From Azorhizobium sp965227945 (lineage in GTDB: Bacteria; Pseudomonadota; Alphaproteobacteria; Rhizobiales; Xanthobacteraceae): 64,000 nucleotides of DNA. The stretch lies in NCBI GenBank assembly GCA_965227945.1, contig CBDDGQ010000006.1, positions 3,410,001-3,474,000 of the forward strand, in the 5' to 3' direction. Below, one piece after another: positions 1-9,890 of this stretch (position 1 is its first letter; each line of letters starts with the position of its first letter). Under the pieces are notes generated by a model. That model ran no database searches. It was not told the DNA's origin and worked only from the letters and a program-made list of their open reading frames with translations. The translations under genes were made by a program, and so were the position numbers.

Positions 1-523
1 GTTGCCCGGCCCCCAGACCGAAATCGTCTTCACGGTGGCGGTACTCGCGGGGGCGATGAAGATGCTGTTCTTCGGTGCGTCCGTGCCCTTTTCCGTGCTC
101 GCTGGCGCCGGCGGCGGGGTGATGGCGGGCGACGGTGCCCTGGCCGGAATGGCCGATCGGGACGTCGCGCCGTTCGGACGCGACGTTGCGGCGTCCATCG
201 GTCCGCGCTGCCGCGCCACCTTGGATCGCCTGCGCCGCGTGGTGGATTGGTGTGGCCACTCGCCCGCGGTGATTTGCGCCCTCATGGCCATTCCTGGCGC
301 CTTGGGACTGGCTATGGCGGGATTTGGCGAACCGCGCCTGCCGACCGGCCTGGCCGGTTATTTCAATGCCCTGGGGGTGCTGGTCATTCTGATCACCGCC
401 ACCGTGCTGGCGCCGGTGGGTGCCGAACTCTCCGGCCAGTTTCCCAAGCGGGTGCTGGAGGTGAGCTTTGGCGCCTTCCTGCTTTTGGTGGCCAGCGAAT
501 TCGCCGTCTCGCTGCTGTCGTGA
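1..523 (+). CDS. TauE/SafE-family permease, C-terminal part (truncated by window edge)
   Basis: The frame is open at the left edge and ends at TGA 521-523, so only about the last 173 residues are seen. They contain several hydrophobic segments. The final 55 residues pair a small-residue helix (ALGVLVILITATVLAPVGA) with a segment of the form PKRVLEVSFGAFLLLVA. That arrangement is typical of the last two membrane helices of TauE/SafE sulfite/sulfonate or anion exporters. The family exports small anionic sulfur or organic compounds across the inner membrane; the substrate cannot be read here. A TTG at position 2 could be called a start, but the true start most likely lies upstream. Confidence 0.6.
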   Translation, partial: LPGPQTEIVFTVAVLAGAMKMLFFGASVPFSVLAGAGGGVMAGDGALAGMADRDVAPFGRDVAASIGPRCRATLDRLRRVVDWCGHSPAVICALMAIPGALGLAMAGFGEPRLPTGLAGYFNALGVLVILITATVLAPVGAELSGQFPKRVLEVSFGAFLLLVASEFAVSLLS

Positions 524-582
524 ATTGACATCGGACTGCGCGGAGGCTTTCGGCGCCGGGCATCCCGCAGTAAAGCTGGGGG

Positions 583-1509
<927 letters not shown>

Positions 1510-1540
1510 CCGGCGGTCCAATCCGGGCCCGGCCCTGACC

Positions 1541-2746
1541 ATGACCGGGGAACGGCTGGCCCAGAACATCCTGTATTTCGGCCGGGCCTTACGCGCCGCC
1601 GGGCTGGCGGTGGGGCCGGGCACGGTGCTGGATGCAGCCGAGGCGGTGCGTCTGGCCGGGCTGGGCAGCCGGGAAGATCTCTATTGGACCTTGCATGCGG
1701 TCTTCGTTTCCCGCCGCGAGGACCATGCGGTGTTCGACCAGGCCTTTCACCTGTTCTGGCGCCGCCGCTCCGGCGCCGACAAGCTGATGGCGTTGCTCTC
1801 GCCGGTGGCGGTGCCGGTGGCGCCCGCGCCACCCCAGCCCGGCCTGCGGCGGGTGGAGGAGGCCTTTGCCTCTGGCGTCCAAAAGCCGAAGCCCGAGGCG
1901 CCGCCGGAGATGGAGGTGGACGCCCGCCTCACCGCCTCCGATGCCGATGTGCTGCGCACCCGCGACTTCGCCCAGATGAGTGCCGCGGAACTGGCAGAGG
2001 CCCGACGCCGCATCGCGGGGCTGCGGTTTCCCGACGACCAGATCCGCACCCGCCGTCTCACCCCCGATCCCCGTGGCCACCTCTTGGATCTGCGCGCGGC
2101 GCTGCGGGCCTCGCTGGCGACGGGCGGGGATTTCATGCCGTTGCGGCGGCGCGGCCCCAAGCTGCGCCCATCGCCGGTGGTGGCTTTGCTGGACATCTCC
2201 GGCTCCATGAGCGACTACGCCCGGCCCGTGCTGCAGTTTCTGCACGCGCTCGGGGCGCGGCGCCGGGTGGAGACGTTTCTGTTCGGCACGCGGCTGACCA
2301 ATGTGAGCCGCGCCCTGCGCCACCGTGACGGCGATGCCGCCCTGGCGGCAGTGGCGCAGGCGGCGCCGGACTGGTCGGGCGGCACCCGGATCGCCCCCTC
2401 GCTGCGGGCCTTCAACAAGGACTGGTCGCGGCGAGTGCTGGCGCAAAACCCGGTGGTGCTGCTGGTCACCGACGGGCTTGAGCGGGATGCGGACGAGACC
2501 TTGGCCCGCGAGATGGACCGGCTGCACCGCTCCTGCCGACGGCTGATCTGGCTCAACCCGCTGCTGCGCTATGCCGGCTTCGAGCCCCGCGCCCGCGGGG
2601 TCAAGGCCATGCTGCCGCATGTGGACGAGTTCCGTCCGGTGCATGATCTGGCCAGCCTGGATGGGCTGGTGGAGGCTCTCGCGCGCCCGCCGGCGCAAGC
2701 CAAGGCGGAGCGGCGTGCCGCAATGGTGCCGCGGGAGCGCGTATGA
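1541..2746 (+). CDS. VWA-domain protein, CoxE family
   Basis: A 401-residue protein whose C-terminal half is a von Willebrand factor A domain. It carries a MIDAS-type DISGS motif at about residues 218-222 and, further on, LLVTDGLERD. The N-terminal half is helical and basic. CoxE-type proteins pair with MoxR/CoxD ATPases in metalloenzyme maturation. The frame is open 105 bp further upstream, but that part overlaps the end of the MoxR gene and reads as proline/arginine-rich noise, so ATG 1541 is preferred. Its stop overlaps the DUF488 start (ATGA), implying translational coupling. Confidence 0.8.
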   Translation: MTGERLAQNILYFGRALRAAGLAVGPGTVLDAAEAVRLAGLGSREDLYWTLHAVFVSRREDHAVFDQAFHLFWRRRSGADKLMALLSPVAVPVAPAPPQPGLRRVEEAFASGVQKPKPEAPPEMEVDARLTASDADVLRTRDFAQMSAAELAEARRRIAGLRFPDDQIRTRRLTPDPRGHLLDLRAALRASLATGGDFMPLRRRGPKLRPSPVVALLDISGSMSDYARPVLQFLHALGARRRVETFLFGTRLTNVSRALRHRDGDAALAAVAQAAPDWSGGTRIAPSLRAFNKDWSRRVLAQNPVVLLVTDGLERDADETLAREMDRLHRSCRRLIWLNPLLRYAGFEPRARGVKAMLPHVDEFRPVHDLASLDGLVEALARPPAQAKAERRAAMVPRERV

Positions 2747-3225
2747 TGACGGCCCCCAAGGATCCCGCCATGCCCTCAACCGATCTCTTCACCATCGGCT
2801 ATGAACAGACCACCCCGGCCGCCTTTCAGAGCACGCTCACCGGCGCGGGCGTCGACCTTCTGGTGGACGTGCGCGCGGTGGCAGCCTCGCGCCGGCCAGG
2901 CTTTTCCAAGACCGCCTTGGCCGCCGGCATCGCCGAGCACGGGATCGCTTATGTGCATCTGCGCGCCCTGGGCACTCCGCCCGACGGCCGCCTTGCGGCG
3001 CGCAAGGGGGACGTGGCCGGCCTGATGCGGATCTATGACGCGCATCTGGCCACGCCGGCGGCGCGGGAAGCGCTGGACGAACTCACCGCTTTGGCCAAGG
3101 GTCGGCGCCTGTGCCTGTTGTGTTACGAGCGCCACGTGGAGGGCTGTCACCGGCTGCGGCTGGCGCAGATCCTGTGCGAGCGGCTGGACGTGCCGGTGAG
3201 CCATCTGGTGACCGACCCGTTCTGA
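2743..3225 (+). CDS. DUF488 domain protein
   Basis: A 160-residue cytosolic protein of the DUF488 family. It opens with FTIGYEQTTPAAFQ and has a conserved LLVDVRAVAASRRPGFSK block. It ends in a cysteine/histidine signature of the form CLLCYERHVEGCHR, which suggests metal binding or a catalytic cysteine. The biochemical function of the family is not established. It overlaps the upstream VWA gene by four bases, so it is probably co-expressed with the MoxR/VWA pair. Whether it takes part in the same maturation process is inference from position only. Confidence 0.75.
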   Translation: MMTAPKDPAMPSTDLFTIGYEQTTPAAFQSTLTGAGVDLLVDVRAVAASRRPGFSKTALAAGIAEHGIAYVHLRALGTPPDGRLAARKGDVAGLMRIYDAHLATPAAREALDELTALAKGRRLCLLCYERHVEGCHRLRLAQILCERLDVPVSHLVTDPF

Positions 3226-3262
3226 GCCGCGCCCCGGCCGCGGCCGGGACGCCGGCCAGAGG

Positions 3263-4468
3263 TCACACGCGCCGGTGGCTCCGCTGCAAGGCGAAGACCA
3301 TGGCGAGGCCGGCGATGCAGGCGAAGGTGCCGGCCAGGAAGGCGGAGGAGAACCCCGCCCGCGCCACCACCAGCCCGATGAGCGGCCCGGTGATGCCTAG
3401 TGCCACGTCCATGAAGGCGGTGAAGGTGCCGATCGCCACCCCCTGGCTGCCGCGCGGCACCAGGCGGATCGCGTCCACCCCCATGGCCGGGAACACCAGG
3501 GAGAAGCCGAGGCCTGTGAGGAAGGCGCCCAGCAGAGCGAACTCTACCTGCGGCGCGCACCATAGAAGCGCCTGGCCCACCCCTTCGATCACCAGCGAGA
3601 TGATGGAGACGATGGCGCCGCCGTAGCGATCCGGTGTGTGAGAGAACACCAGCCGCGCCAGGACGAAGCCGACGCCATAGAGCGACAAAGCCAGACCTGC
3701 GCCCGGCCAGCCGCGGGCGGCAAAGGTGAGCACCACGAAGCTGCCCAGCAGCGCCAGCGGCGCGGTGGAGAGCGACAGCACCAGGCCATGGCGCCAGATC
3801 ACGCGCACCACCTGGAAAAAGGCCATCCGTGGCTCAGAGCCTTTCACGGCCACAGGCACGCCGGGAACCGCCAGTGCGATCATCAGGCCGAGCAGCGGGC
3901 ACAGAATGGCCAGGCCCGCCACCGCCGCGAAGCCGAACTGGTCCTGCATGAACACGCCGATGGGCGCGCCCACCGCCCAGGCCGCCATGACGGCGATGCC
4001 GTTCCAGCCCATGACCAGACCGGCCTTGGCCAGGCCCACCCGTCCCATGCCCCAGGACAGGAGGCCGGTGATGAACAGGCTTTCCGCGATCCCCAGCACC
4101 ATGCGGCCGCTCAGCAGCACCATGAGGCTCAGGGTGGGCGTCGCCACCGCCAGGGAGGCGAGATAGGCAAGGCCCGCCAGGGCGGCCAGCGGCAGACCGG
4201 CGATCACCGCCCATTTGGCGCCGCGGATGTCGACCGCGGCGCCCATGCTGCCGCGGGTGAGCACGGTGACCAGGGATTGGCTGCCCACCACGGCCCCGAC
4301 AATGACGGCGCCGAATTCAAGGCCGTCATGCACCCGCACCGGAAGCACCGGCAGGGGAATGCCCACGGCGAGCATGCCGAGGAAGGAGGTGATGGTGAGC
4401 GGGATGAGTCGGGGAACGACGCTATAGAGCGCGCTGCTTCCGCTGCGCGGGGGAGGGGTATCCGTCAT
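3263..4468 (-). CDS. MFS transporter (YhhS/YfcJ-like)
   Basis: A 401-residue inner-membrane protein with about 12 hydrophobic segments. The spacing is that of the major facilitator superfamily, with a central hydrophilic loop around residues 195-215. It resembles the YhhS/YfcJ-like drug or sugar efflux MFS group (N-terminal LIPLTITSFLGMLAVGIPLP, followed by GRMVLGIAESLFITGLLSW). The substrate is unknown. It is convergent with the DUF488 gene, with only 37 bp between stops. A short dyad lies about 70 bp upstream of the start and could be a regulatory site. Confidence 0.75.
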   Translation of the reverse strand: MTDTPPPRSGSSALYSVVPRLIPLTITSFLGMLAVGIPLPVLPVRVHDGLEFGAVIVGAVVGSQSLVTVLTRGSMGAAVDIRGAKWAVIAGLPLAALAGLAYLASLAVATPTLSLMVLLSGRMVLGIAESLFITGLLSWGMGRVGLAKAGLVMGWNGIAVMAAWAVGAPIGVFMQDQFGFAAVAGLAILCPLLGLMIALAVPGVPVAVKGSEPRMAFFQVVRVIWRHGLVLSLSTAPLALLGSFVVLTFAARGWPGAGLALSLYGVGFVLARLVFSHTPDRYGGAIVSIISLVIEGVGQALLWCAPQVEFALLGAFLTGLGFSLVFPAMGVDAIRLVPRGSQGVAIGTFTAFMDVALGITGPLIGLVVARAGFSSAFLAGTFACIAGLAMVFALQRSHRRV

Positions 4469-4538
4469 GGGGGGACGCGGCCTTCAAAAGGCGGCCAGGA
4501 TGCCGCGGCTGCGCGTTGCTTGACGTCAGACGCTTACG

Positions 4539-4555
4539 TGGAAGGCATGCTTCCA
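4539..4555. promoter_or_regulatory. Dyad upstream of the MFS gene
   Basis: TGGAAG and CTTCCA face each other across a 5-base GCATG centre, about 71 bp before the MFS start on the minus strand. The size and position fit a repressor operator. No cognate regulator gene is adjacent, so this is only a candidate. Confidence 0.25.
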
Positions 4556-4661
4556 ATGCCCGGCTCTTTAGCGATGGGCCCTGCGGCGGTCAAGGCCGGG
4601 AGGGCCATTGTCTGGATTTTGATGCCCCCGTGCTTCGTCGCCGATAGGGGGACCGCGCCCG

Positions 4662-5624
4662 TCAGCCCTTGAAGGCGATGGATTTTGCGATCTGCTCGAG
4701 GGCGTCCTTGGTGCTGGCTTGGTGATCGGTCGGCACGATCGCCACCAGGCGGATGAAGCGGCCCTGTGCATCGAAGGCCAGATACTGGGAGAACCTGCGC
4801 CCGTCGGCGGTGGTACCGGTCAGCAGTTGACCGTCCGCGCCGGCGAAGGGAACGCTGCGCTCACCGTCGACCGTGGCATTCTCCAGCCCGTGGGTGGTTC
4901 CCAGCAAGGCGCGCCCCGCTTGCGGGCGCTGGTCGGCGGCGATGGGCGCGGACAATTGAGAGGCGACCACGATCAGCGGCTGCGTGCCCTCCGGATCCAC
5001 ATCCCGCTCCCCGGCGGTCATGATGACGCCGGAGCCGGCGATGGTGTTGACCACCCGGAAGGGTGCAGTCGCGGCGACGCTGAAGGGCAGCACGGCGACC
5101 TTTTCCGCCAGCGAGGGTTCCCGGCCCAAGTGCAGGGTTGCCAGCGACTGCTTGACCGCAGCCGCATTCAGCTTGCTGCCCTCGGGTGCCTGGAGGGTGA
5201 TGAGGACGGTCTTTTCCCCTTTCACCACCGTGAGCCATTTCTTGATCGCCTCGCCCTTGAGGGTCTGGGTCGCGCTGACGAGCGGAATGCGGCCCGCTGC
5301 GCTCGTCACCTGATCCAGTGCGCTCACCGTGATGCCCCGGGGCGCCAATGCGGCGCGGGCGGTTCCGAGATCGGAGAACATGCCGGCGACCTTGTCATAG
5401 GCTTCGATGGGCAGTTCCGTGACCATGAGGCTGGAGCGCCCATCGGCACTGGCAAATCCCGAAAACTCAGACGCCGGGGAAAAGCCTGGTGGCGGCGTCA
5501 TCGAAACCGTGGTGCCGCGAACCGCCTGCGGCGTCTGGGCCCAGGCCCCGTGACCGGCCAGCGTGACAACCGCCAGCAGCGCCAGAAGGAGGTGACCGAG
5601 AGACCGGCAAGCGGTGGGGATCAT
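4662..5624 (-). CDS. Exported protein of unknown function
   Basis: A 320-residue protein with a clear Sec signal peptide: a hydrophobic core after basic residues, with a predicted cut after an AWA-type site near residue 28. The mature part contains two similar blocks, each strand-rich and ending with statements of a regression-like beta fold. No family was recognised. The start ATG 5624 is chosen because AGGAG sits about 6 bases upstream and the signal peptide begins there; the frame is open much further up but without sense. The gene lies 167 bp downstream of the molybdopterin-related gene on the same strand, so co-transcription is possible but not shown. Confidence 0.6.
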   Translation of the reverse strand: MIPTACRSLGHLLLALLAVVTLAGHGAWAQTPQAVRGTTVSMTPPPGFSPASEFSGFASADGRSSLMVTELPIEAYDKVAGMFSDLGTARAALAPRGITVSALDQVTSAAGRIPLVSATQTLKGEAIKKWLTVVKGEKTVLITLQAPEGSKLNAAAVKQSLATLHLGREPSLAEKVAVLPFSVAATAPFRVVNTIAGSGVIMTAGERDVDPEGTQPLIVVASQLSAPIAADQRPQAGRALLGTTHGLENATVDGERSVPFAGADGQLLTGTTADGRRFSQYLAFDAQGRFIRLVAIVPTDHQASTKDALEQIAKSIAFKG

Positions 5625-5791
5625 GGGGGCTCCTGGGATCAGGCCCGCCGGGCTGCGGGGGGCGAGGGTTGCCCTTCGGGCGAGCAAAGCGAAAACGGGT
5701 AGCGATGACGACTGGGTCTGATACCGAGGCGGGCCGCCACATTCAAATCTACGGGGGCTGGCAGGGATCACGATCCGATCAGCCGGCCGGC

Positions 5792-7429
5792 TCATGGTGC
5801 GGCGCGATCCGGTGCGGCGGCCCCAGCCAACTGGGCGCGGGCTTGCGCCAGCGCCTCGGGGGTGTCGACGTCCAGAAAAGCGCCGGTGCCGGCGAAGGGA
5901 ACGTCGAAGACGGCCTCGGGATGCACCGAAATCAATCGGCGGGCCCCGACATCCCCCTCCAGGGCTGCCAGGTCCGGGAAGAAGCGGCGCGACCATAGCA
6001 CCGGATTGCCGCGCATCTCGCCATCCATGGGCACGATGATCAGCCGCCCCTGGTCGGGCGCAAAGGCCTCCACCAGCCGGTCCAGCAAGGCGGGCGCCAC
6101 CAAGGGCATGTCGCCCAGCAGGATCACCGCGCCATCGGCCTCGGGCGGTACCGCGGCAATGCCCCGCCGCACGGAACTGGCCATGCCGGTGGCAAAGTCG
6201 GGATTGTGAGTAAAGATCACCGGCAGCCCGGCCAAAACCGCTTCCACGCGGCCATGCTCATGGCCGGTGACCACCAGCACCGGCTGGGCGCGCGACGCCA
6301 ACGCGGCCTCCACCACGCGGCGCACCACGCAGACGCCGCCCACCTCCTCCAGCAGCTTGTTGGGTCCGCCCATGCGGGTGCCGCGGCCGGCGGCAAGCAC
6401 CACTGCGGCCACCTGCGGCGGGCGCTCCGGCGGCGGCTCCAGGCGCGGCTGCGGACGGGTGACGATCTCCATCAGCAGTCCCCCCACGCCGAGGCCCGCC
6501 ACATCCTGAGCCGTGACCTCCATGCCGGCGAGGATGCGCATCAACGCCCAATCGAAGCCGTTTTCCTTGGCGCTGCGGGCGCATCCCGGCGCGCCGATGA
6601 CCGGGACGTCCTTGAGGCGGCCCAGCAGGGTGAGATTGCCGGGATCCACAGGCATGCCGAGGCGGTCCACCCTGCCGCCCGCCGCCTCCAGCGCCGCCGG
6701 AATGACGTCCCGCCGGTCGGTGATGGCGGAGGCACCGAACACGATCACAAGTTCGGCCCCGGCTGCGACCGCATCGGTCATGGCGGCGCTCAAGCGGGAG
6801 GTGTCGTGCAGAATGCGGATGTCCTGGGTGATGCGGGCGCCGCCCCGGGCCAGGCGCTCGGCGGTGATGCGCAGGGTCTTTTCCACCACCTTGGGCAGAA
6901 GACCCGGCAGGAGGGTGGAGATCACCGCGACCTGCCGCCGGACAAACGGCACCACCGAAAGCAAAGCCCCACAGCGGGCGAGTGCCTCATCCACCCGGGC
7001 GCCAGTCACGGCAAAGGGAATGATCTTGACCGTACCCACCATGTCGCCGGCCCGAACCGGCCGCATCTCCGGCAAGGTGGCGAGCGTGATCGCTTCGTCC
7101 AAGGCGTTGAACGCATCTACCCCGACCCGGTCTACGGTGAGGACGCCGTCGGACTCTGCGAACAAATTGCTGCGCCCGGTGAAGGGCGTATCGACCCGCA
7201 CCCGGGGACCGGCAATGCGCGCCGCAAGGACTGCAGCCGCCGCATCCTCATGGACGTCGCCGGGCTCCAGCTGCGCCACCACGACCTCGGCCACCCCGGC
7301 CTCGGCCAAAGCCGTCATCTCGACGCGGCCGAGCCGGGTGCCCTTTTTGACCACCAGCCCATCGGTACGGATCGAGTGGGCGGCAATCGCCCCGGCGGCC
7401 GCGGCGAGGGGGACCGGGCCGAACTTCAC
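5792..7429 (-). CDS. Molybdopterin-binding domain / MobA-like nucleotidyltransferase fusion
   Basis: A 545-residue two-domain protein. The N-terminal part (about 1-340) is a MoeA/MoaB-type molybdopterin-binding domain, containing VIVFGASAITDRRDVIPA. The C-terminal part (from about 345) is a nucleotidyltransferase with the MocA/MobA signature VVLAAGRGTRMGGPNKLL and later LLGDMPLV. MocA-type enzymes add CMP to molybdopterin to form the cytosine dinucleotide cofactor of xanthine/CO-dehydrogenase-type hydroxylases. The start GTG 7429 overlaps the stop of the upstream xdhC gene (GTGA), which replaces a longer but meaningless frame. With the two XdhC genes it forms a cofactor-delivery operon. Confidence 0.85.
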   Translation of the reverse strand: MKFGPVPLAAAAGAIAAHSIRTDGLVVKKGTRLGRVEMTALAEAGVAEVVVAQLEPGDVHEDAAAAVLAARIAGPRVRVDTPFTGRSNLFAESDGVLTVDRVGVDAFNALDEAITLATLPEMRPVRAGDMVGTVKIIPFAVTGARVDEALARCGALLSVVPFVRRQVAVISTLLPGLLPKVVEKTLRITAERLARGGARITQDIRILHDTSRLSAAMTDAVAAGAELVIVFGASAITDRRDVIPAALEAAGGRVDRLGMPVDPGNLTLLGRLKDVPVIGAPGCARSAKENGFDWALMRILAGMEVTAQDVAGLGVGGLLMEIVTRPQPRLEPPPERPPQVAAVVLAAGRGTRMGGPNKLLEEVGGVCVVRRVVEAALASRAQPVLVVTGHEHGRVEAVLAGLPVIFTHNPDFATGMASSVRRGIAAVPPEADGAVILLGDMPLVAPALLDRLVEAFAPDQGRLIIVPMDGEMRGNPVLWSRRFFPDLAALEGDVGARRLISVHPEAVFDVPFAGTGAFLDVDTPEALAQARAQLAGAAAPDRAAP

Positions 7430-8127
7430 GCGGCCGCCTCCTGGGCGGGGGCCGGCTTGCGCAACGCGGCGATCATCTCGCCCAGCACAGCAACGGCAAT
7501 CTCGGCCGGGTTGGCGGCGCCAATGTCGAGGCCGATGGGCGCGCAGATGCGGCCCAGCAGCGCCGGCGAGACGCCGCGCTCCGCCAGCCGGTCCAGCCGC
7601 TTGGCATGGGTGCGCCGCGAGCCCAGCGCACCCACATAGAAGCAGCCGGCGTTCAGTGCCGCTTCCAGGGCCGGCTCGTCGATCTTTGGATCGTGGGTGA
7701 GGGCGACCAGGGCGGTGAATGGATCCAGCCCCAGCTCCGGGAGCGCCGTGTCCGGCCATTCGGCGATCACGGGCGTATCGGGAAAGCGCTCCGGGGTGGC
7801 GAAGGCGGTGCGCGGATCGACAATGGTCACGTCATACCCAGCCACCCGCGCCATGGGGGCGAAGGCCTGGGAGATATGCACCGCGCCGATCACCACCACC
7901 CGTGGCGGCGGCACTTGCACGGTGAGGAAAACCCGCGTGTCGCCTTCGCCCACCACCCCACTCTTGCCGCTGCGCAGGGCGGCGTCCAGATGCGGCGCCA
8001 GAGGGTCGGTGGGCACTTCGCGGGCGTGCACCAGATGCTGGGTGCCGCTGGCCAGATGGGTCACCAGCACGGTGGCGCGCCGGGCAGCGCGCTCGGCATT
8101 CATGGCAAGGAGGAGGGAGAGATCCAT
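7426..8127 (-). CDS. XdhC-family protein with C-terminal Rossmann domain
   Basis: A 233-residue protein. The C-terminal two thirds form the XdhC Rossmann domain: VVVIGAVHISQAFAPMAR, then FYVGALGSRRTHAKRL, then APIGLDIGAANPAEIAVAV. XdhC proteins bind molybdenum cofactor, promote its sulfuration and deliver it to xanthine-dehydrogenase-type enzymes. The N-terminal 60-80 residues are a degenerate XdhC/CoxI domain. The canonical N-terminal domain is encoded separately just upstream (8164-8502), so the usual single protein is split in two. It overlaps the downstream nucleotidyltransferase gene by four bases. Confidence 0.85.
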   Translation of the reverse strand: MDLSLLLAMNAERAARRATVLVTHLASGTQHLVHAREVPTDPLAPHLDAALRSGKSGVVGEGDTRVFLTVQVPPPRVVVIGAVHISQAFAPMARVAGYDVTIVDPRTAFATPERFPDTPVIAEWPDTALPELGLDPFTALVALTHDPKIDEPALEAALNAGCFYVGALGSRRTHAKRLDRLAERGVSPALLGRICAPIGLDIGAANPAEIAVAVLGEMIAALRKPAPAQEAAA

Positions 8128-8163
8128 GGGGGCTGATATGTCCTGAAGGGCCGCGCAAAATGC

Positions 8164-8502
8164 TCAGTCGATGCGTTCCACATAGACGCGGATGGCGCCG
8201 CCGCAGGACAGGCCCACCCGCCATGCGGTTTCATCCGCCACGCCAAATTCCAGGGTCCGCGGCTTGCCGGTCTCGATGACGTCGAGCGCCTCAGTGACCA
8301 CGGCGCCTTCCACGCAGCCGCCGGACACCGATCCAAGGAAGCTGCCGGTGTCGTCGATCACCAGATGGCTGCCGACGGGACGGGGCGCCGAGCCCCAGGT
8401 TTCCAGCACGGTCGCCAGCGCGACCGCCTTGCCTTCCGTCCGCCAGCGGGCCGCGGCCTCCAGAACATCCTCGTCCCGGGCCAGCGTGGATGTGTTTTGC
8501 AT
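8164..8502 (-). CDS. XdhC/CoxI N-terminal-domain protein
   Basis: A 112-residue protein made only of the XdhC/CoxI N-terminal domain. It contains the conserved GSAPRPVGSHLVI, GSVSGGCVEG and LSCGGAIRVYVE motifs; the two cysteines in GGC and SCGG are the usual conserved pair. The start ATG 8502 is preceded by AGGAG eight bases upstream. The frame stays open a further 1.3 kb, but there it is only antisense to the aminomutase gene. First gene of a three-gene maturation operon read leftward, divergent from the aminomutase gene with 186 bp between starts. Confidence 0.85.
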   Translation of the reverse strand: MQNTSTLARDEDVLEAAARWRTEGKAVALATVLETWGSAPRPVGSHLVIDDTGSFLGSVSGGCVEGAVVTEALDVIETGKPRTLEFGVADETAWRVGLSCGGAIRVYVERID

Positions 8503-8688
8503 TGCCGTCTCCTGCGATGGTGGCCGGCGCGCCGGCGATGCGCGCCGCCGTTGCGCCCAAGGGGCCAGCGGGACGGCCCGCTTTGGCGCGGGCCGATGCT
8601 TGCCTATATAGACCCTGATATAGGCACCGGCCCACGCGATTGCAGGGGCCTGCCCGTCGCCCTTCCGTTTTCTGACCCGAGTGCCTTG

Positions 8689-9729
8689 ATGTCCACTCTT
8701 CGCACGGCCGACGACCTCATCGCGGCCGGCCTTGTCCCGTCGGCGCTGGGGGCCGAACTGGCGCAGGTCGCCGCTCGCTACGCGGTGGCGGTGACCCCGG
8801 ATCTGGTGAGCGCCATGGATGCGGCGGACCCCGCGGATCCCATCGCCCGCCAGTTCGTGCCTGATGTCGCCGAACTCGTCACCGATCCCCGCGAGCGCCT
8901 GGACCCGATTGGCGATGCGGCCCATTCGCCCGTGCCAGGCATCGTCCATCGGTACCCGGATCGGGTGCTGCTGAAATTGGTGGGCGTGTGCGCGGTCTAC
9001 TGCCGCTTCTGCTTCCGTCGCGAGATGGTGGGGCCGGGGGCCGAACAGGCCCTTTCCGCCGCGGCGCTGGAGGGGGCCTTTGCTTATGTGGCGGATCATC
9101 CGGAGATCTGGGAAGTGATCCTCACCGGGGGCGATCCCTTCATGGTCTCGCCCCGCCGCATGGCCGAGGTGGTGGCGAGGCTGGCCGCCATCCCGCATGT
9201 CAAGGTGGTGCGCCTTCACACGCGGGTCCCCGTCGCCGCCCCGGATCGGGTGACGGATGAGCTGGTGGCGGCGCTCAAGGGGGAGGGGGCCACCACTTAT
9301 GTGGCGGTGCATGTGAACCATGCCCGCGAGCTGGGCGCCCCGGCCCGCGCCGCTTTGGCGCGACTGGCCGATGCCGGAATCCCGCTGGTGGCGCAGACCG
9401 TCCTGTTGCGGGGGGTCAACGACGATGTGGAGACCTTGGCCGCCGTGTTTCGGTCGCTCGTGGAGGCGCGGGTGAAGCCATACTATCTGCATCATCCCGA
9501 TCTCGCGCCAGGCACCGGCCATTTTCGCCTGCCCATTGCGGAAGGGCAGGCCCTGATGCGGGCCTTGCGCGGGCGCCTCTCGGGTCTGGCCTTGCCCACC
9601 TATGTGCTCGACATTCCCGGCGGGGCCGGGAAGGTGCCGCTGACGGAAAGTCACCTGCAAGCGGTGCCGGGCGGATGGCAGGTCAGCGACAATTGTGGCG
9701 GCGTCCATGCCTATGCAGATGAGGGCTAG
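8689..9729 (+). CDS. Lysine-2,3-aminomutase-like radical SAM protein
   Basis: A 346-residue radical SAM enzyme of the KamA/EpmB group. The iron-sulfur cysteines are C101, C105 and C108 in CAVYCRFCFRR. They are followed by VILTGGDPFM, where the GGDP motif contacts S-adenosylmethionine, and later VNHARELGAP and YYLHHPDLAPG. The length matches EpmB, which makes beta-lysine for elongation factor P modification, better than clostridial KamA at about 416 residues. EF-P and EpmA genes are not in this window, so the exact role is unresolved. Start ATG 8689 is chosen by family length; the longer frame upstream runs into the divergent gene's promoter. Confidence 0.85.
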   Translation: MSTLRTADDLIAAGLVPSALGAELAQVAARYAVAVTPDLVSAMDAADPADPIARQFVPDVAELVTDPRERLDPIGDAAHSPVPGIVHRYPDRVLLKLVGVCAVYCRFCFRREMVGPGAEQALSAAALEGAFAYVADHPEIWEVILTGGDPFMVSPRRMAEVVARLAAIPHVKVVRLHTRVPVAAPDRVTDELVAALKGEGATTYVAVHVNHARELGAPARAALARLADAGIPLVAQTVLLRGVNDDVETLAAVFRSLVEARVKPYYLHHPDLAPGTGHFRLPIAEGQALMRALRGRLSGLALPTYVLDIPGGAGKVPLTESHLQAVPGGWQVSDNCGGVHAYADEG

Positions 9730-9890
9730 GGGCCGTTCAGGGTCCGCCGCGGCCGCGTGGAACGTCAGCCTGCGCAAAGCGTTGTGGCCGGCGTTAACGA
9801 GATGTAAACAGGCCCGCTTGCCGTAGACCATGGCTCAGCATACCTGTAGCGGCTGTTGCCGGCGTGGCCGGTCGAGGATGGAGCATTGCA

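Noticed and set aside
6206..7700. Plus-strand frames opposite the molybdopterin fusion gene
   Set aside because: Histidine- and arginine-rich noise; the minus-strand gene has clear MoeA-like and MobA-like motifs.
8503..9831. Upstream extension of the short XdhC gene to 555 codons
   Set aside because: The extension is antisense to the radical SAM gene; ATG 8502 has a good AGGAG site and gives the normal domain.
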